Positions 55,249-64,000 of a DNA stretch of 64,000 nucleotides are shown one piece after another. Source of the stretch: Cedecea neteri (GTDB lineage: Bacteria > Pseudomonadota > Gammaproteobacteria > Enterobacterales > Enterobacteriaceae); contig NZ_CP009459.1 of NCBI RefSeq assembly GCF_000758325.1, positions 2,728,001 to 2,792,000 of the forward strand, written 5' to 3'. The notes beneath the pieces were generated by a model that did no database searches, was not told the DNA's origin, and saw nothing but the letters and a program-made list of their open reading frames with translations. The position numbers and the translations under genes are program-made. The stretch's first letter is position 1. Every line of letters begins with the position of its first letter.

Positions 55249-56226
55249 ATGATGAAAAAACATGTGTTGTTGACGATGCTGCTTGCAGTAATGAGTGCTT
55301 CTGCCCTGGCAAAATCCACCTTAACGCTTTACACCAGCCAGCCCAATGAGGACGCGCAGACCACCGTCAGCGCCTTTGAAAAAGCGAACCCGGACATTGA
55401 AGTAAAATGGATCCGCGACGGTACCAGCAAGCTGACCGCCCGCTTACAGGCGGAAATGGCGGCCGGGGGCGCAGTGCCGGACGTGCTGCTGATTGCCGAC
55501 AGCGTGACCATGGAATCCCTCAAGCAGCAAAACCTGCTGGCGGCCTACAAATCGCCGGAGGCCGCGCGCTTCGATGCCCAGCTCTATGACAAAGATGGCT
55601 ATTACTACGGCACCAAACTGATTACCACCGGCATTGCGTACCACAGCCAGGCCCCGGTCAAGCCCACTTCGTGGCTCGATTTGCTCAAACCCGAGCTGAA
55701 GAACATGACCACACTGCCAAGCCCGCTTTATTCCGGCGCGGCGCAGATCCATCAGGCCGCGATCATGGGTGCGCCGACGCTGGGCTGGGATTACTACGAA
55801 AAACTGAAGGCCAACGGGGCGATGCCGCAGAGCGGCAACGGCGCGGTGATGAACGCCATTGCCTCCGGCAGCAAAGCCTACGGCGTGCTGGTCGATTACA
55901 TGGCGATCCGTGAGAAAGCCAAAGGCGCGCCGATTGAGTTTGCCTTCCCGACCGAGGGCGTGAGCATTGTCACCGAGCCGGTGGCAATGATGAAGGGCGC
56001 TAAAAATCCCGAAGCGGCGAAAGCATTTATCGACTTCGTGCTCTCCAAAGCGGGGCAGGAGCTGGTGCTGAAACAGGGCTACCTGCCTGCCGATGCCAGC
56101 CTGCCGGTGCCGCGGGGCTTCCCACCGCGCGACAGCATCAAAATCATGCCGTTTGATGCCGCCAAAGCACTGGCGGACACCGACGCGAACAAAAAGCGGT
56201 TTGCCGACCTGTTCGGTAGCCGCTGA
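55249..56226 (+). CDS. ABC transporter periplasmic binding protein, FbpA/AfuA-like
   Basis: This 325-residue protein has a signal peptide ending in ASALAK and a family-typical start TLTLYTSQPNEDAQ. The fold is a type 2 periplasmic binding protein of the group that includes ferric-ion FbpA, sugar-phosphate AfuA and phosphonate binders. Where ferric FbpA has a Tyr-Tyr pair, this protein has VDYMAIRE near residue 220, so canonical Fe3+ binding is doubtful. The permease and ATPase genes follow at once, forming a three-gene operon. Confidence 0.85.
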   Translation: MMKKHVLLTMLLAVMSASALAKSTLTLYTSQPNEDAQTTVSAFEKANPDIEVKWIRDGTSKLTARLQAEMAAGGAVPDVLLIADSVTMESLKQQNLLAAYKSPEAARFDAQLYDKDGYYYGTKLITTGIAYHSQAPVKPTSWLDLLKPELKNMTTLPSPLYSGAAQIHQAAIMGAPTLGWDYYEKLKANGAMPQSGNGAVMNAIASGSKAYGVLVDYMAIREKAKGAPIEFAFPTEGVSIVTEPVAMMKGAKNPEAAKAFIDFVLSKAGQELVLKQGYLPADASLPVPRGFPPRDSIKIMPFDAAKALADTDANKKRFADLFGSR

Positions 56227-56229
56227 TTG

Positions 56230-57942
56230 ATGATCAGCCCGGCATTGTCCCGCCCCGACGACGGCAGCCTGATGAAAGGGCTGCTGCGCCTGCTTATTGT
56301 CGTCATTGCGCTATTAAGTCTGCTCCCCAGTCTGCAGTTGCTGATCTCCGCGCTGCTGGACTGGCGGCTGGGCGGCCAAAGCAGCCTGGGCCGCGTGCTC
56401 AGCAACCCAAACACCTGGGTCGCACTGTGGCACAGTGTGTATACCAGCGGCCTGGGGGCGCTGCTTTCCCTCCTGCTGGGCAGCCTGTTTGCGTTTTGCC
56501 TCGGCCTGATGAACATCCGGGGCCGCCAGGCCTGGGCGTTTCTCTTTATGCTGCCGATGATGATCCCGCCGCAGGTCACGGCCCTGAGCTGGCTGCAGCT
56601 GTTCGGCCCCGGCAGCGTGCTGCTCAACAGCCTCGGTCTGGCGCCGGGGTTTGGCAGCCCCAATCCGCTTTATTCGGCGGAGGGGATCGCCTTCCTGCTC
56701 GGCATCCAGCACGCGCCGCTGGTGTTTCTGACCCTGCGCACGCAGCTGCAGAGTCTGCCGCAGGAACAAATTGAGGCAGCGAGGCTGAACGGTGCCTCTC
56801 TTTGGCGAGTTTTCATCGACATTATTCTGCCGCTGTGCCGACCCGCGCTGTGGGCCGGGGCGGCGCTGGCCTTTGTTTCCGCCCTCGGCAACTTCGGCAT
56901 CCCGGCGATGCTCGGCATCCCCATCTCTTATTTCGTGTTGCCCGTTTACATCTACCAGACGCTCTCCAGCTTTGGGCCGTCGATGCTGAACGAGGTGGCC
57001 TCACTCTCGGTGCTGATGGGCGTGCTGGCCGTCGCCATTGTCACGCTGCAGGGCATTATGCAGCGGCGTTACGCTTTGCCGCTGATCGGCATGGCCGGGC
57101 GGGCGGCAAGTATTGCGCCCGGGAAGGGGAGGCTGGCGGTGGAGATCCTGCTCGCGCTCGTGCTGGGCGGGATGCTGGTTGCCCCGCTGCTGGCACTGAT
57201 CGCGACCTCGCTGGTGCCAACCCTGGGCGTGCCGCTCAACGGCGACATGCTGACGTTTGCCGCCTGGACTGGCATCTTTGATGAGCAAAGCGCCACCTGG
57301 CGGGCACTGACCAACAGCCTGCTGCTCTCCGTTAGCGCCGCCGGGCTGCTTATGGCGCTAAGCCTGCCGCTGGCCTGGCTGCTGGTGCGTCGCCCCAGCC
57401 GGCCCTTACGCTGGCTGCACAGCCTGATTGATATTCCCTACACGCTTCCCGGCGTGGTGCTGGCCATCGCCTGCATTCTGCTGTTTGCGCGCCCGCTGCC
57501 GCTGCTGAACGTCAGTCTGAGCGGCACGCTGACGATTATCTTCTTCGCCTACCTGGCCCGCTTTCTTACCGTCTGCCTGAAGCCGGTTCACACCAGCATG
57601 CTGCAGCTGGATCCGGCGATGGAGGAAGCCGCGAGCCTGGCGGGAGCGGACGCCTCCCAACGGTTACGCCATATCGTCCTGCCGCTGCTGGCTCCGGCGG
57701 CCTTTGCCGGGGCGCTGCTGGTGTTTCTCACGGCGGTGAACGAGTTGACTGTCTCCGCGCTGCTCTGGAGCGCCGGGAAAGAAACCCTTGGCGTGGTGGT
57801 GTTTAACCTCGACGAAAGCGGTGACAAGGTGATGGCCTCGGCGATTTCAGTGCTGGTGGTGGGCCTGGTCGCGCTGGTGATGCTGTTGCTCGGCGCGCTG
57901 GGCCGTTATTTACCGAAAGGAGTGATTCCATGGCAGAGCTAA
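56230..57942 (+). CDS. ABC transporter permease with two fused membrane domains, FbpB/AfuB-like
   Basis: The 570-residue permease is a fusion of two transmembrane domains of about six helices each. Two EAA loops are visible: EQIEAARLNGASLWRVFIDI near residue 182 and MEEAASLAGADASQRLRHI near 465. I start at the ATG at 56230, just after the binding-protein stop; a TTG at 56227 adds one residue. It overlaps the ATPase start by 13 bases. One permease polypeptide supplies both halves of the channel. Confidence 0.85.
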   Translation: MISPALSRPDDGSLMKGLLRLLIVVIALLSLLPSLQLLISALLDWRLGGQSSLGRVLSNPNTWVALWHSVYTSGLGALLSLLLGSLFAFCLGLMNIRGRQAWAFLFMLPMMIPPQVTALSWLQLFGPGSVLLNSLGLAPGFGSPNPLYSAEGIAFLLGIQHAPLVFLTLRTQLQSLPQEQIEAARLNGASLWRVFIDIILPLCRPALWAGAALAFVSALGNFGIPAMLGIPISYFVLPVYIYQTLSSFGPSMLNEVASLSVLMGVLAVAIVTLQGIMQRRYALPLIGMAGRAASIAPGKGRLAVEILLALVLGGMLVAPLLALIATSLVPTLGVPLNGDMLTFAAWTGIFDEQSATWRALTNSLLLSVSAAGLLMALSLPLAWLLVRRPSRPLRWLHSLIDIPYTLPGVVLAIACILLFARPLPLLNVSLSGTLTIIFFAYLARFLTVCLKPVHTSMLQLDPAMEEAASLAGADASQRLRHIVLPLLAPAAFAGALLVFLTAVNELTVSALLWSAGKETLGVVVFNLDESGDKVMASAISVLVVGLVALVMLLLGALGRYLPKGVIPWQS

Positions 57943-58958
57943 GGCTGGACAAGCTCAGCAAATTCTTTGGCGAGCAGGCCGTGGTGAAGGATCTCAGCCT
58001 GACGATCCCTTCCGGGGCGTTTACCGCCCTGCTGGGGCCGAGCGGCTGCGGAAAAACCACCACGCTGCGGATTGTGGCCGGGCTGGAGTCGCTGAGCGGC
58101 GGTCGCCTGTGGCTGGGCGAGAAGCTGCTGGCCGACAGCGGCATCCACGTTCCGCCGGAACAGCGCGACATGGGCATGGTGTTTCAGTCCTACGCCCTGT
58201 GGCCGCACATGACTGTGGGCGAAAACGTCGGCTACCCGCTGAAGCTGCGCCAGGTCAACGGCGCGGCGCGGCAGAAACGGGTGATGGAAGCGCTGGAGAT
58301 CGTGGAACTTGGGGCCTATTTCGGACGTTCACCCCAGGAACTCAGCGGCGGGCAGCGGCAGCGGGTGGCGCTGGCACGTTGCCTGGTCTCGGAGCCGCGC
58401 GTGGTTCTGCTCGATGAACCGCTGGCGAACCTCGACCGCCATCTTCGCGCCACCATGGAACAGACTTTCCGCGAGTTTCACCGCCGCACGGGGGCGACGT
58501 TTGTTTATGTCACGCACGATCAGGCGGAGGCGATGGCGCTCGCCAGCCATATCGCGGTGATGCACCAGGGCGAGCTGATGCAGTGGGGCACACCGCAGCA
58601 GCTTTATCAGCAGCCGCAGAATAGCTGGGTGGCCGGGTTTATCGGCCAGGGCAGTGTGCTGTCCCTCACCGTATCGCCAGGTATACAAAGTCTGGATCTC
58701 GCGGCATTGCATGGCGGCCTGGATCAGCCGGGGCGCGATAAAACCGTGCCGGTTCTGGTTCGCACGGAGCATGTACAGATTGCAGGCAGCGGGCCGGTCG
58801 CCAGCGTTGAAAGCTGTATTTATCAGGGAGAACGCTATCTGCTGGAGCTGCGTTTGCAGGACGGGCAGGCGTTGAGCGCGTTTCATTCTGCGCCGCTGGC
58901 AGTGCGGCAGAGCGTGAATGTGCAGCTGTTACAGGGCTGGCGGCTGGATGCGGCGTGA
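57930..58958 (+). CDS. ABC transporter ATPase, FbpC/AfuC-like
   Basis: The 342-residue ATPase has Walker [16 protein letters not shown], signature LSGGQRQRVALARC, Walker B VVLLDEPLANLD and switch VYVTHDQAEAM. The C-terminal region from about residue 240 is a TOBE-type domain, common in carbohydrate, polyamine and iron importers. The start overlaps the permease by 13 bases and has AAAGGAG upstream. It converges on roxA with a hairpin in between. Confidence 0.9.
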   Translation: MAELRLDKLSKFFGEQAVVKDLSLTIPSGAFTALLGPSGCGKTTTLRIVAGLESLSGGRLWLGEKLLADSGIHVPPEQRDMGMVFQSYALWPHMTVGENVGYPLKLRQVNGAARQKRVMEALEIVELGAYFGRSPQELSGGQRQRVALARCLVSEPRVVLLDEPLANLDRHLRATMEQTFREFHRRTGATFVYVTHDQAEAMALASHIAVMHQGELMQWGTPQQLYQQPQNSWVAGFIGQGSVLSLTVSPGIQSLDLAALHGGLDQPGRDKTVPVLVRTEHVQIAGSGPVASVESCIYQGERYLLELRLQDGQALSAFHSAPLAVRQSVNVQLLQGWRLDAA

Positions 58959-58982
58959 CAATTGTGCTGTTGGCAGGAATAT

Positions 58983-59016
58983 CCCGCCTTCGCCGCGATA
59001 AAACGGCGAAGGCGGG
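58983..59016. terminator. Hairpin between the ABC transporter operon and roxA
   Basis: A perfect 13-bp stem, CCCGCCTTCGCCG/CGGCGAAGGCGGG, lies between converging genes and can end both. Eleven bases of each arm are the same as in the hairpin at 51015-51050. Confidence 0.65.
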
Positions 59017-59024
59017 GCAGGGAA

Positions 59025-60146
59025 TTAGTCTTCGAAGAACCAGTAGCCGCTGTTCACCAGCGCGGCTAACGTGGCGAGGAAGGAAGGATCTTCCAGCGCA
59101 TCGCCAAACTTCTCCGCGTCCAGCTTAATGTGGCTGGCCAACGCTTCGACTGCCGGGCGGTGCGGGCTGTCGAGCTTCTCGCCGTTCACGTACACCTCTC
59201 CGGCCACGCGCAGCACGCGCAGGCCACCCAGGCGCACCAGCTTGTCACCCTGCTGCAGCGCGTCGTAGATCTCATCCGGCTGATAAGGCGGCTCCGGCGG
59301 CGCAACGTCCAGCTCGTGGCGGGACTGGGTAATAAACTCGCCAAACCAGCTGTGGAAGGTCTCCGGCTGGTTAACGATGTCCAGCATCATCTCGCGCAGC
59401 TTGTCGATTTCCTGCGGCAGAATATCCGCCGGGTGCTGGCGCTCAGGCACGTCCGGGTCGGTATAGCGTAACCCGCCCAGTTCGCGCTGCAGCACGTAGT
59501 CGGCAAAGCCGCTGATCAGCTCGCGGCCGCTTGGGGCGCGGAAACCGACGGAGTAGTTCAACGCGTTTTCCAGCGAGTAGCCTTCGTGCGGGAAGCCCGG
59601 CGGAATATACAGAATGTCGCCCGGCTCCATCTCTTCGTCGATGATGGCGTCGAACGGCTCAACCTGGAGCAGATCCGGGTGCGGGCAGTGCTGTTTCATG
59701 GCGACTTTTTCGCCCACGCGCCAGCGGCGGCGGCCGACGCCCTGAATAATAAACACGTCGTACTGATCCAGGTGCGGGCCTACGCCGCCGCCTGGCACAG
59801 AGAAGGAGATCATCAGGTCGTCAATGCGCCAGTCGGGCAGGGCGCGGAAGGGGCGCATCAGGGCGCTGGAAGGCTCATGCCAGTTGTTCACGGCCTGCAC
59901 CAGCAGCGACCAGTTGTTTTCGCCGAGGTGATCGTAGCTCTGGAACGGGCCGTGGCTGACCTGCCATTTGCCGCCCTGGTGGCTCACGAGGCGGCTGTCA
60001 ACCTCGCTTTCCATGGCAAGTCCAGCCAGCTCATCCGGTGAAATAGGGTCGATGAAGTTTTTAAAGCCGCGCTTCAGCACCACAGGGCGTTTTTGCCAGC
60101 AGCGTGCAATAAAGTCGGGCCAGTTTAAATCCAGGTGATAATCCAT
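59025..60146 (-). CDS. roxA: Ribosomal protein uL16 arginine 3-hydroxylase RoxA (YcfD)
   Basis: RoxA is a JmjC-type Fe(II)/2-oxoglutarate oxygenase that hydroxylates an arginine of ribosomal protein uL16. It is 373 residues, as in E. coli. The iron ligands are His and Asp in GVGPHLDQYDVF near residue 125 and the distal His in PPGFPHEGYSLE near 187. It lies at the right edge of the accessory block; in E. coli it follows pepT directly. phoQ ends 73 bases upstream. Confidence 0.97.
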   Translation of the reverse strand: MDYHLDLNWPDFIARCWQKRPVVLKRGFKNFIDPISPDELAGLAMESEVDSRLVSHQGGKWQVSHGPFQSYDHLGENNWSLLVQAVNNWHEPSSALMRPFRALPDWRIDDLMISFSVPGGGVGPHLDQYDVFIIQGVGRRRWRVGEKVAMKQHCPHPDLLQVEPFDAIIDEEMEPGDILYIPPGFPHEGYSLENALNYSVGFRAPSGRELISGFADYVLQRELGGLRYTDPDVPERQHPADILPQEIDKLREMMLDIVNQPETFHSWFGEFITQSRHELDVAPPEPPYQPDEIYDALQQGDKLVRLGGLRVLRVAGEVYVNGEKLDSPHRPAVEALASHIKLDAEKFGDALEDPSFLATLAALVNSGYWFFED

Positions 60147-60219
60147 ATTATTGTCTTCCTGCAGATGGAGGAGCCTGACTCGGATTATAACGGATGGTGA
60201 GCCGGGTTACGGGACTATT

Positions 60220-61689
60220 TCACCCTTCATTCTGTTCCGGCTGCTGGCGGGCAAAAATCACCTCCATGCGCGCGCCGCCCAGAATGCTGGCACTGGTCTG
60301 GATCTCACCGTTGTACTGCTCGACAATCTCGCGGGCAACCGACAGCCCGACGCCCTGGCCCGGGCGCAGCGTATCGGCTCGCTGGCCGCGATCGAAGACC
60401 ATCGCACGTTTGCTTTCCGGGATGCCGGGGCCGTCGTCTTCCACAATCAGGTGCAGCGCGTCGTCGGTCTGGCGGGCGGTCACTTCCACAAACTCCAGGC
60501 AGTATTTACAGGCGTTATCCAGCAGGTTACCCATCACTTCCATGAAGTCATTTTGCTCGCCGATAAAGGTGATTTCCGGCGAGACGTCCAGCGTGATGTT
60601 TACCCCTTTGCGCTGGTAAACCTTGTTCAGCGCCGAGCACAGGTTGTCCAGCAGCGGCGCAACGGAATGCAGCTCCCGGCTGAGCAGGGCGCTGTTGCCT
60701 CGCATGCTGGCGCGATGCAGGTAATAGCCAATCTGCTGCGAGATGCGGCTGATCTGCTCCAGCATCACCGGTTCGGCCTGCTCGACGTTCATCTTGTCGG
60801 TGCGCAGCGACCGCAGGGTTGACTGCAGCACGGCGAGTGGGGTCTTCAGGCTGTGGGTTAAGTCCGTCAGCGTGGTGCGGTACTTATCGTGCCGATCTCG
60901 CTCGGTGCGCAGCAGCTGGTTGAGGTTACGCACCAGGCTCGTCAGCTCGCGGGTGGTGTCCGGGTTCAGGCTGTCGCGGTCATGCATTTCCAGCTCGCGC
61001 ACTTCCTGTGCGAGTTCCTGAATCGGGCGCAGGCTCCACCAGGCGGCCAGCCACAGAAGCGGCACCACCAGCAGCAGGTTAGCCAGCAGGACGTAAATAA
61101 ACCAGCTCCACACCATGTAGGAGCGCTTCAGCTCGATAGGAATAGTGTCCACCACGACCACGGTCAGCGCCGGCATACGCGCCGTCGCCGGGTAGAGGTT
61201 GACTGCCACCGAGTGGGTCATCTCGTAGCCGTCGTCGCTCTCGTCATCGTGCATGTCTTTTAGCTGGGCGAGGCGGTCTTTGTCGTTGTCCAGCAGGGCG
61301 CTACTCGTCGCGTAGTCGGCCTCCAGCTCGTGGAAGCCGTTGCCGGTCAGCCACTCTTTCTGGATCTGCTGCACCACGTCCGGGACGTTGCGCTGCATCC
61401 ACAGCAGTTTGCCGTGCTCGTCGTAAATCAGCGCCATGGTCGGGCTTTGGATGCTGATGTTGTCGGGCAAGTCCACCTGCAACTTGCCGTCCTTCCAGCT
61501 GGACAGCGTATAAAACAGGTTACTTTCCCCGCGCAGCAGGCGGAAGGTAGTTTTATCGAAGCTGACGCTGTAGCCCACCAGCGCCACCAGGCCGTAAGCC
61601 AGGGAAAGCACCATCACAACCGCGGCGGTAGCCAGTAAGAAACGAACCCGCAGCGACAGCGGCAGGATATGGCGAAAAATGTTCAGCAT
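60220..61689 (-). CDS. phoQ: Sensor histidine kinase PhoQ
   Basis: PhoQ senses low Mg2+, acid and cationic antimicrobial peptides and phosphorylates PhoP. It is 489 residues (E. coli 486). It has two membrane helices enclosing a periplasmic PAS-like domain whose acidic patch [14 protein letters not shown] (about residues 145-155) binds divalent ions. HAMP and dimerisation regions follow, with the phosphorylated His in [12 protein letters not shown]. The ATPase domain has N-box [12 protein letters not shown] and DDGPGIPE. The start is adjacent to the phoP stop. Confidence 0.97.
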   Translation of the reverse strand: MLNIFRHILPLSLRVRFLLATAAVVMVLSLAYGLVALVGYSVSFDKTTFRLLRGESNLFYTLSSWKDGKLQVDLPDNISIQSPTMALIYDEHGKLLWMQRNVPDVVQQIQKEWLTGNGFHELEADYATSSALLDNDKDRLAQLKDMHDDESDDGYEMTHSVAVNLYPATARMPALTVVVVDTIPIELKRSYMVWSWFIYVLLANLLLVVPLLWLAAWWSLRPIQELAQEVRELEMHDRDSLNPDTTRELTSLVRNLNQLLRTERDRHDKYRTTLTDLTHSLKTPLAVLQSTLRSLRTDKMNVEQAEPVMLEQISRISQQIGYYLHRASMRGNSALLSRELHSVAPLLDNLCSALNKVYQRKGVNITLDVSPEITFIGEQNDFMEVMGNLLDNACKYCLEFVEVTARQTDDALHLIVEDDGPGIPESKRAMVFDRGQRADTLRPGQGVGLSVAREIVEQYNGEIQTSASILGGARMEVIFARQQPEQNEG

Positions 61690-62361
61690 TTAGTGAAGAT
61701 CGAACCTGTAGCCCTGCCCGCGCACGGTGGTGATCACTTCCTGCGGGTATTCAGCCTGAATTTTTTTACGTAAACGGCCCATCAGCACGTCAATAGTGTG
61801 GCTCTCGCGCAGCTCGGCGTCCGGGTAGAGCTGCAGCATCAGCGAGTCCTTGCTCACCACCTTCCCGGCGTTGCGGATGATGGTTTCCATGATGGTGTAT
61901 TCAAACGCGGTGAGCTTGATCAGGTTGTCGTTAATCGACAGCTCGCGGCGGGACAAATCGACCTGGAACGGCGGCAGGGATATCACCTGCGAAGCCAGGC
62001 CGCTGTTACGGCGCATCAGCGCCTGCATACGGGCGACCACTTCTTCCAGATGGAAAGGTTTAGTGACGTAGTCATCGGCCCCGGCGCCCAGAACTTCAAC
62101 TTTGTCCTGCCAGCCTTCACGGGCGGTTAATACCATGATGGGAATGGTTACGTCGTGACTGCGCCAGCGGCGGATCAGGCTCATGCCGTCTTCGTCCGGC
62201 AGGCCTAAGTCAATAATCGCGATGTCCGGGGTATGTTCATTCAGGAAATAGTCTGCCTCTTTGGCATCCTCGGCCGCATCCACCTGGTGGCCTGCTTCAC
62301 GCAGCTGTACCTTAAGGTGATGACGCAGCAGGGCATTATCTTCCACGACCAGTACGCGCAT
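61690..62361 (-). CDS. phoP: Response regulator PhoP
   Basis: PhoP is an OmpR-family regulator of Mg2+-responsive and virulence-related genes. It is 223 residues, as in E. coli. The receiver domain has the phosphorylated Asp51 in [11 protein letters not shown] and VLTAREGW. The C-terminal winged helix ([16 protein letters not shown] to GYRFDLH) binds PhoP boxes. The ATG is preceded by GAGGAAATACA, and a PhoP box lies upstream, so it probably activates its own gene. Confidence 0.97.
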   Translation of the reverse strand: MRVLVVEDNALLRHHLKVQLREAGHQVDAAEDAKEADYFLNEHTPDIAIIDLGLPDEDGMSLIRRWRSHDVTIPIMVLTAREGWQDKVEVLGAGADDYVTKPFHLEEVVARMQALMRRNSGLASQVISLPPFQVDLSRRELSINDNLIKLTAFEYTIMETIIRNAGKVVSKDSLMLQLYPDAELRESHTIDVLMGRLRKKIQAEYPQEVITTVRGQGYRFDLH

Positions 62362-62424
62362 TGTATTTCCTCAATCCATTCATAGTATTGATAGTTTAGC
62401 GCTAATTATTAATGACAGGAAATA

Positions 62425-62441
62425 AACCTCGTATAAACAAT
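62425..62441 (-). promoter_or_regulatory. PhoP box upstream of phoP
   Basis: Read on the minus strand, TGTTTATACGAGGTTTA matches the (T/G)GTTTA-N5-(T/G)GTTTA consensus at both hexamers. It sits about 65 bases before the phoP start. Confidence 0.85.
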
Positions 62442-62488
62442 GCCCTTATGGAGATTAACGCTGAGTCAACAATCCCATTCGGCTGGAG

Positions 62489-62698
62489 GCCCTCACCCTA
62501 ACCCTCTCCCAGAGGGAGAGGGGATAAAAAAATATACCTTGTCACTTGTTTCCTCCCTCGCCCCTTTGGGGAGAGGGGATGACAAAGGTGCTTTGTCACT
62601 TGTTTGCCCTTTGGCTTTTTGGAGGGAGGGGCTCACGAAGGTACTTTGTCACATGTTTTCCCCCTCGCCCCTCTGGGGAGAGGGCCGGGGTGAGGGGC
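62489..62698. repeat. Second CCCTCACCC-type palindromic repeat, internally amplified
   Basis: The outer arms CCCTCACCCTAACCCTCTCC (62490 on) and GGGCCGGGGTGAGGG (ending about 62697) match the element at 41219-41373. The interior holds three similar units, each with TTTGTCAC or TTGTCAC and TGTTT, followed by a CCCCTTTGGGG-type hairpin. The interiors of the two copies differ. It lies between phoP and purB; 62442-62488 holds nothing else I can see. Confidence 0.75.
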
Positions 62699-62707
62699 AA
62701 ATCGCAG

Positions 62708-62734
62708 ACAAAAAAAAGCCCTCCGAAGAGGGCC
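62708..62734 (-). terminator. Terminator of purB
   Basis: On the minus strand, GCCCTC-TTCG-GAGGGC is followed by eight T residues, starting about ten bases after the purB stop. Confidence 0.92.
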
Positions 62735-62741
62735 GTTTTCA

Positions 62742-64000
<1,259 letters not shown>

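Noticed and set aside
46699..59024. Prophage or integrative element
   Set aside because: There is no integrase, transposase, phage structural gene or duplicated attachment site in or beside the block.

Overview
The window is a piece of an Enterobacteriaceae chromosome. Its backbone has the E. coli gene order fabF-pabC-mltG-tmk-holB-ycfH-ptsG-hinT-ycfL-lpoB-thiK-nagZ-ycfP-ndh-ycfJ-comR-bhsA-ldtC-mfd-ycfT-lolCDE-nagK-cobB-potDCBA-pepT-roxA-phoQP-purB, and its proteins are recognisably orthologous to the E. coli ones over their full length. The protein differences and the extra loci suggest a genus other than Escherichia (an Enterobacter/Klebsiella/Cedecea-like relative), but the sequence alone does not fix the genus. 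fabF (left edge) and purB (right edge) are cut by the window.

Layout: 1-5.4 kb carries fatty-acid, folate, peptidoglycan, dTMP and clamp-loader genes in a tightly overlapping run. 5.4-7.2 kb is ptsG with a well preserved regulatory leader (CRP-like site, Mlc operator, two hairpins, SgrS target). 7.3-11.1 kb is the hinT-ycfL-lpoB-thiK-nagZ-ycfP operon. 11.1-13.4 kb is ndh (with a perfect FNR box) and ycfJ. 13.4-24.9 kb is a complete aerobactin system inserted between ycfJ and comR: Gfo/Idh-type oxidoreductase, iutA, iucDCBA, a Fur-box divergent promoter, shiF and a siderophore-interacting (ViuB-like) reductase. 24.9-30.7 kb is comR/bhsA, ldtC and mfd. 30.9-34.9 kb is a melR-melA-melB melibiose locus inserted between mfd and ycfT. 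34.9-45.2 kb is ycfT, lolCDE, nagK, cobB and potABCD.

Between pepT and roxA, which I recall as adjacent in E. coli K-12, about 12 kb of accessory DNA is present (46.7-59.0 kb). The left half is AT-rich and gene-poor. It holds a lone protein with a PD-(D/E)XK nuclease signature, two small unrecognised genes, a gene with an unusual structured leader that recurs 3.3 kb away, a large DUF3772/MscS-type channel and an unrecognised 283-residue protein with a central hydrophobic segment. The right half is a three-gene FbpABC/AfuABC-type ABC transporter. No integrase, transposase or tRNA is visible in or next to it.

Functional threads: iron is covered by the aerobactin locus, with Fur control, receptor, export and reductive release. 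Sugar use is covered by ptsG, mel, nagK and the ABC importer, and envelope maintenance by mltG, lpoB, ldtC, nagZ, lolCDE and the MscS channel. Stress and virulence regulation is covered by phoPQ and comR/bhsA. Two copies of a CCCTCACCC-type palindromic repeat lie next to potD and upstream of phoP; both have internally amplified units. The most novel points are the lone PD-(D/E)XK protein, the duplicated structured leader, the unrecognised putative effector, and a natural Asp55-to-Asn change at a cation site of MelB.
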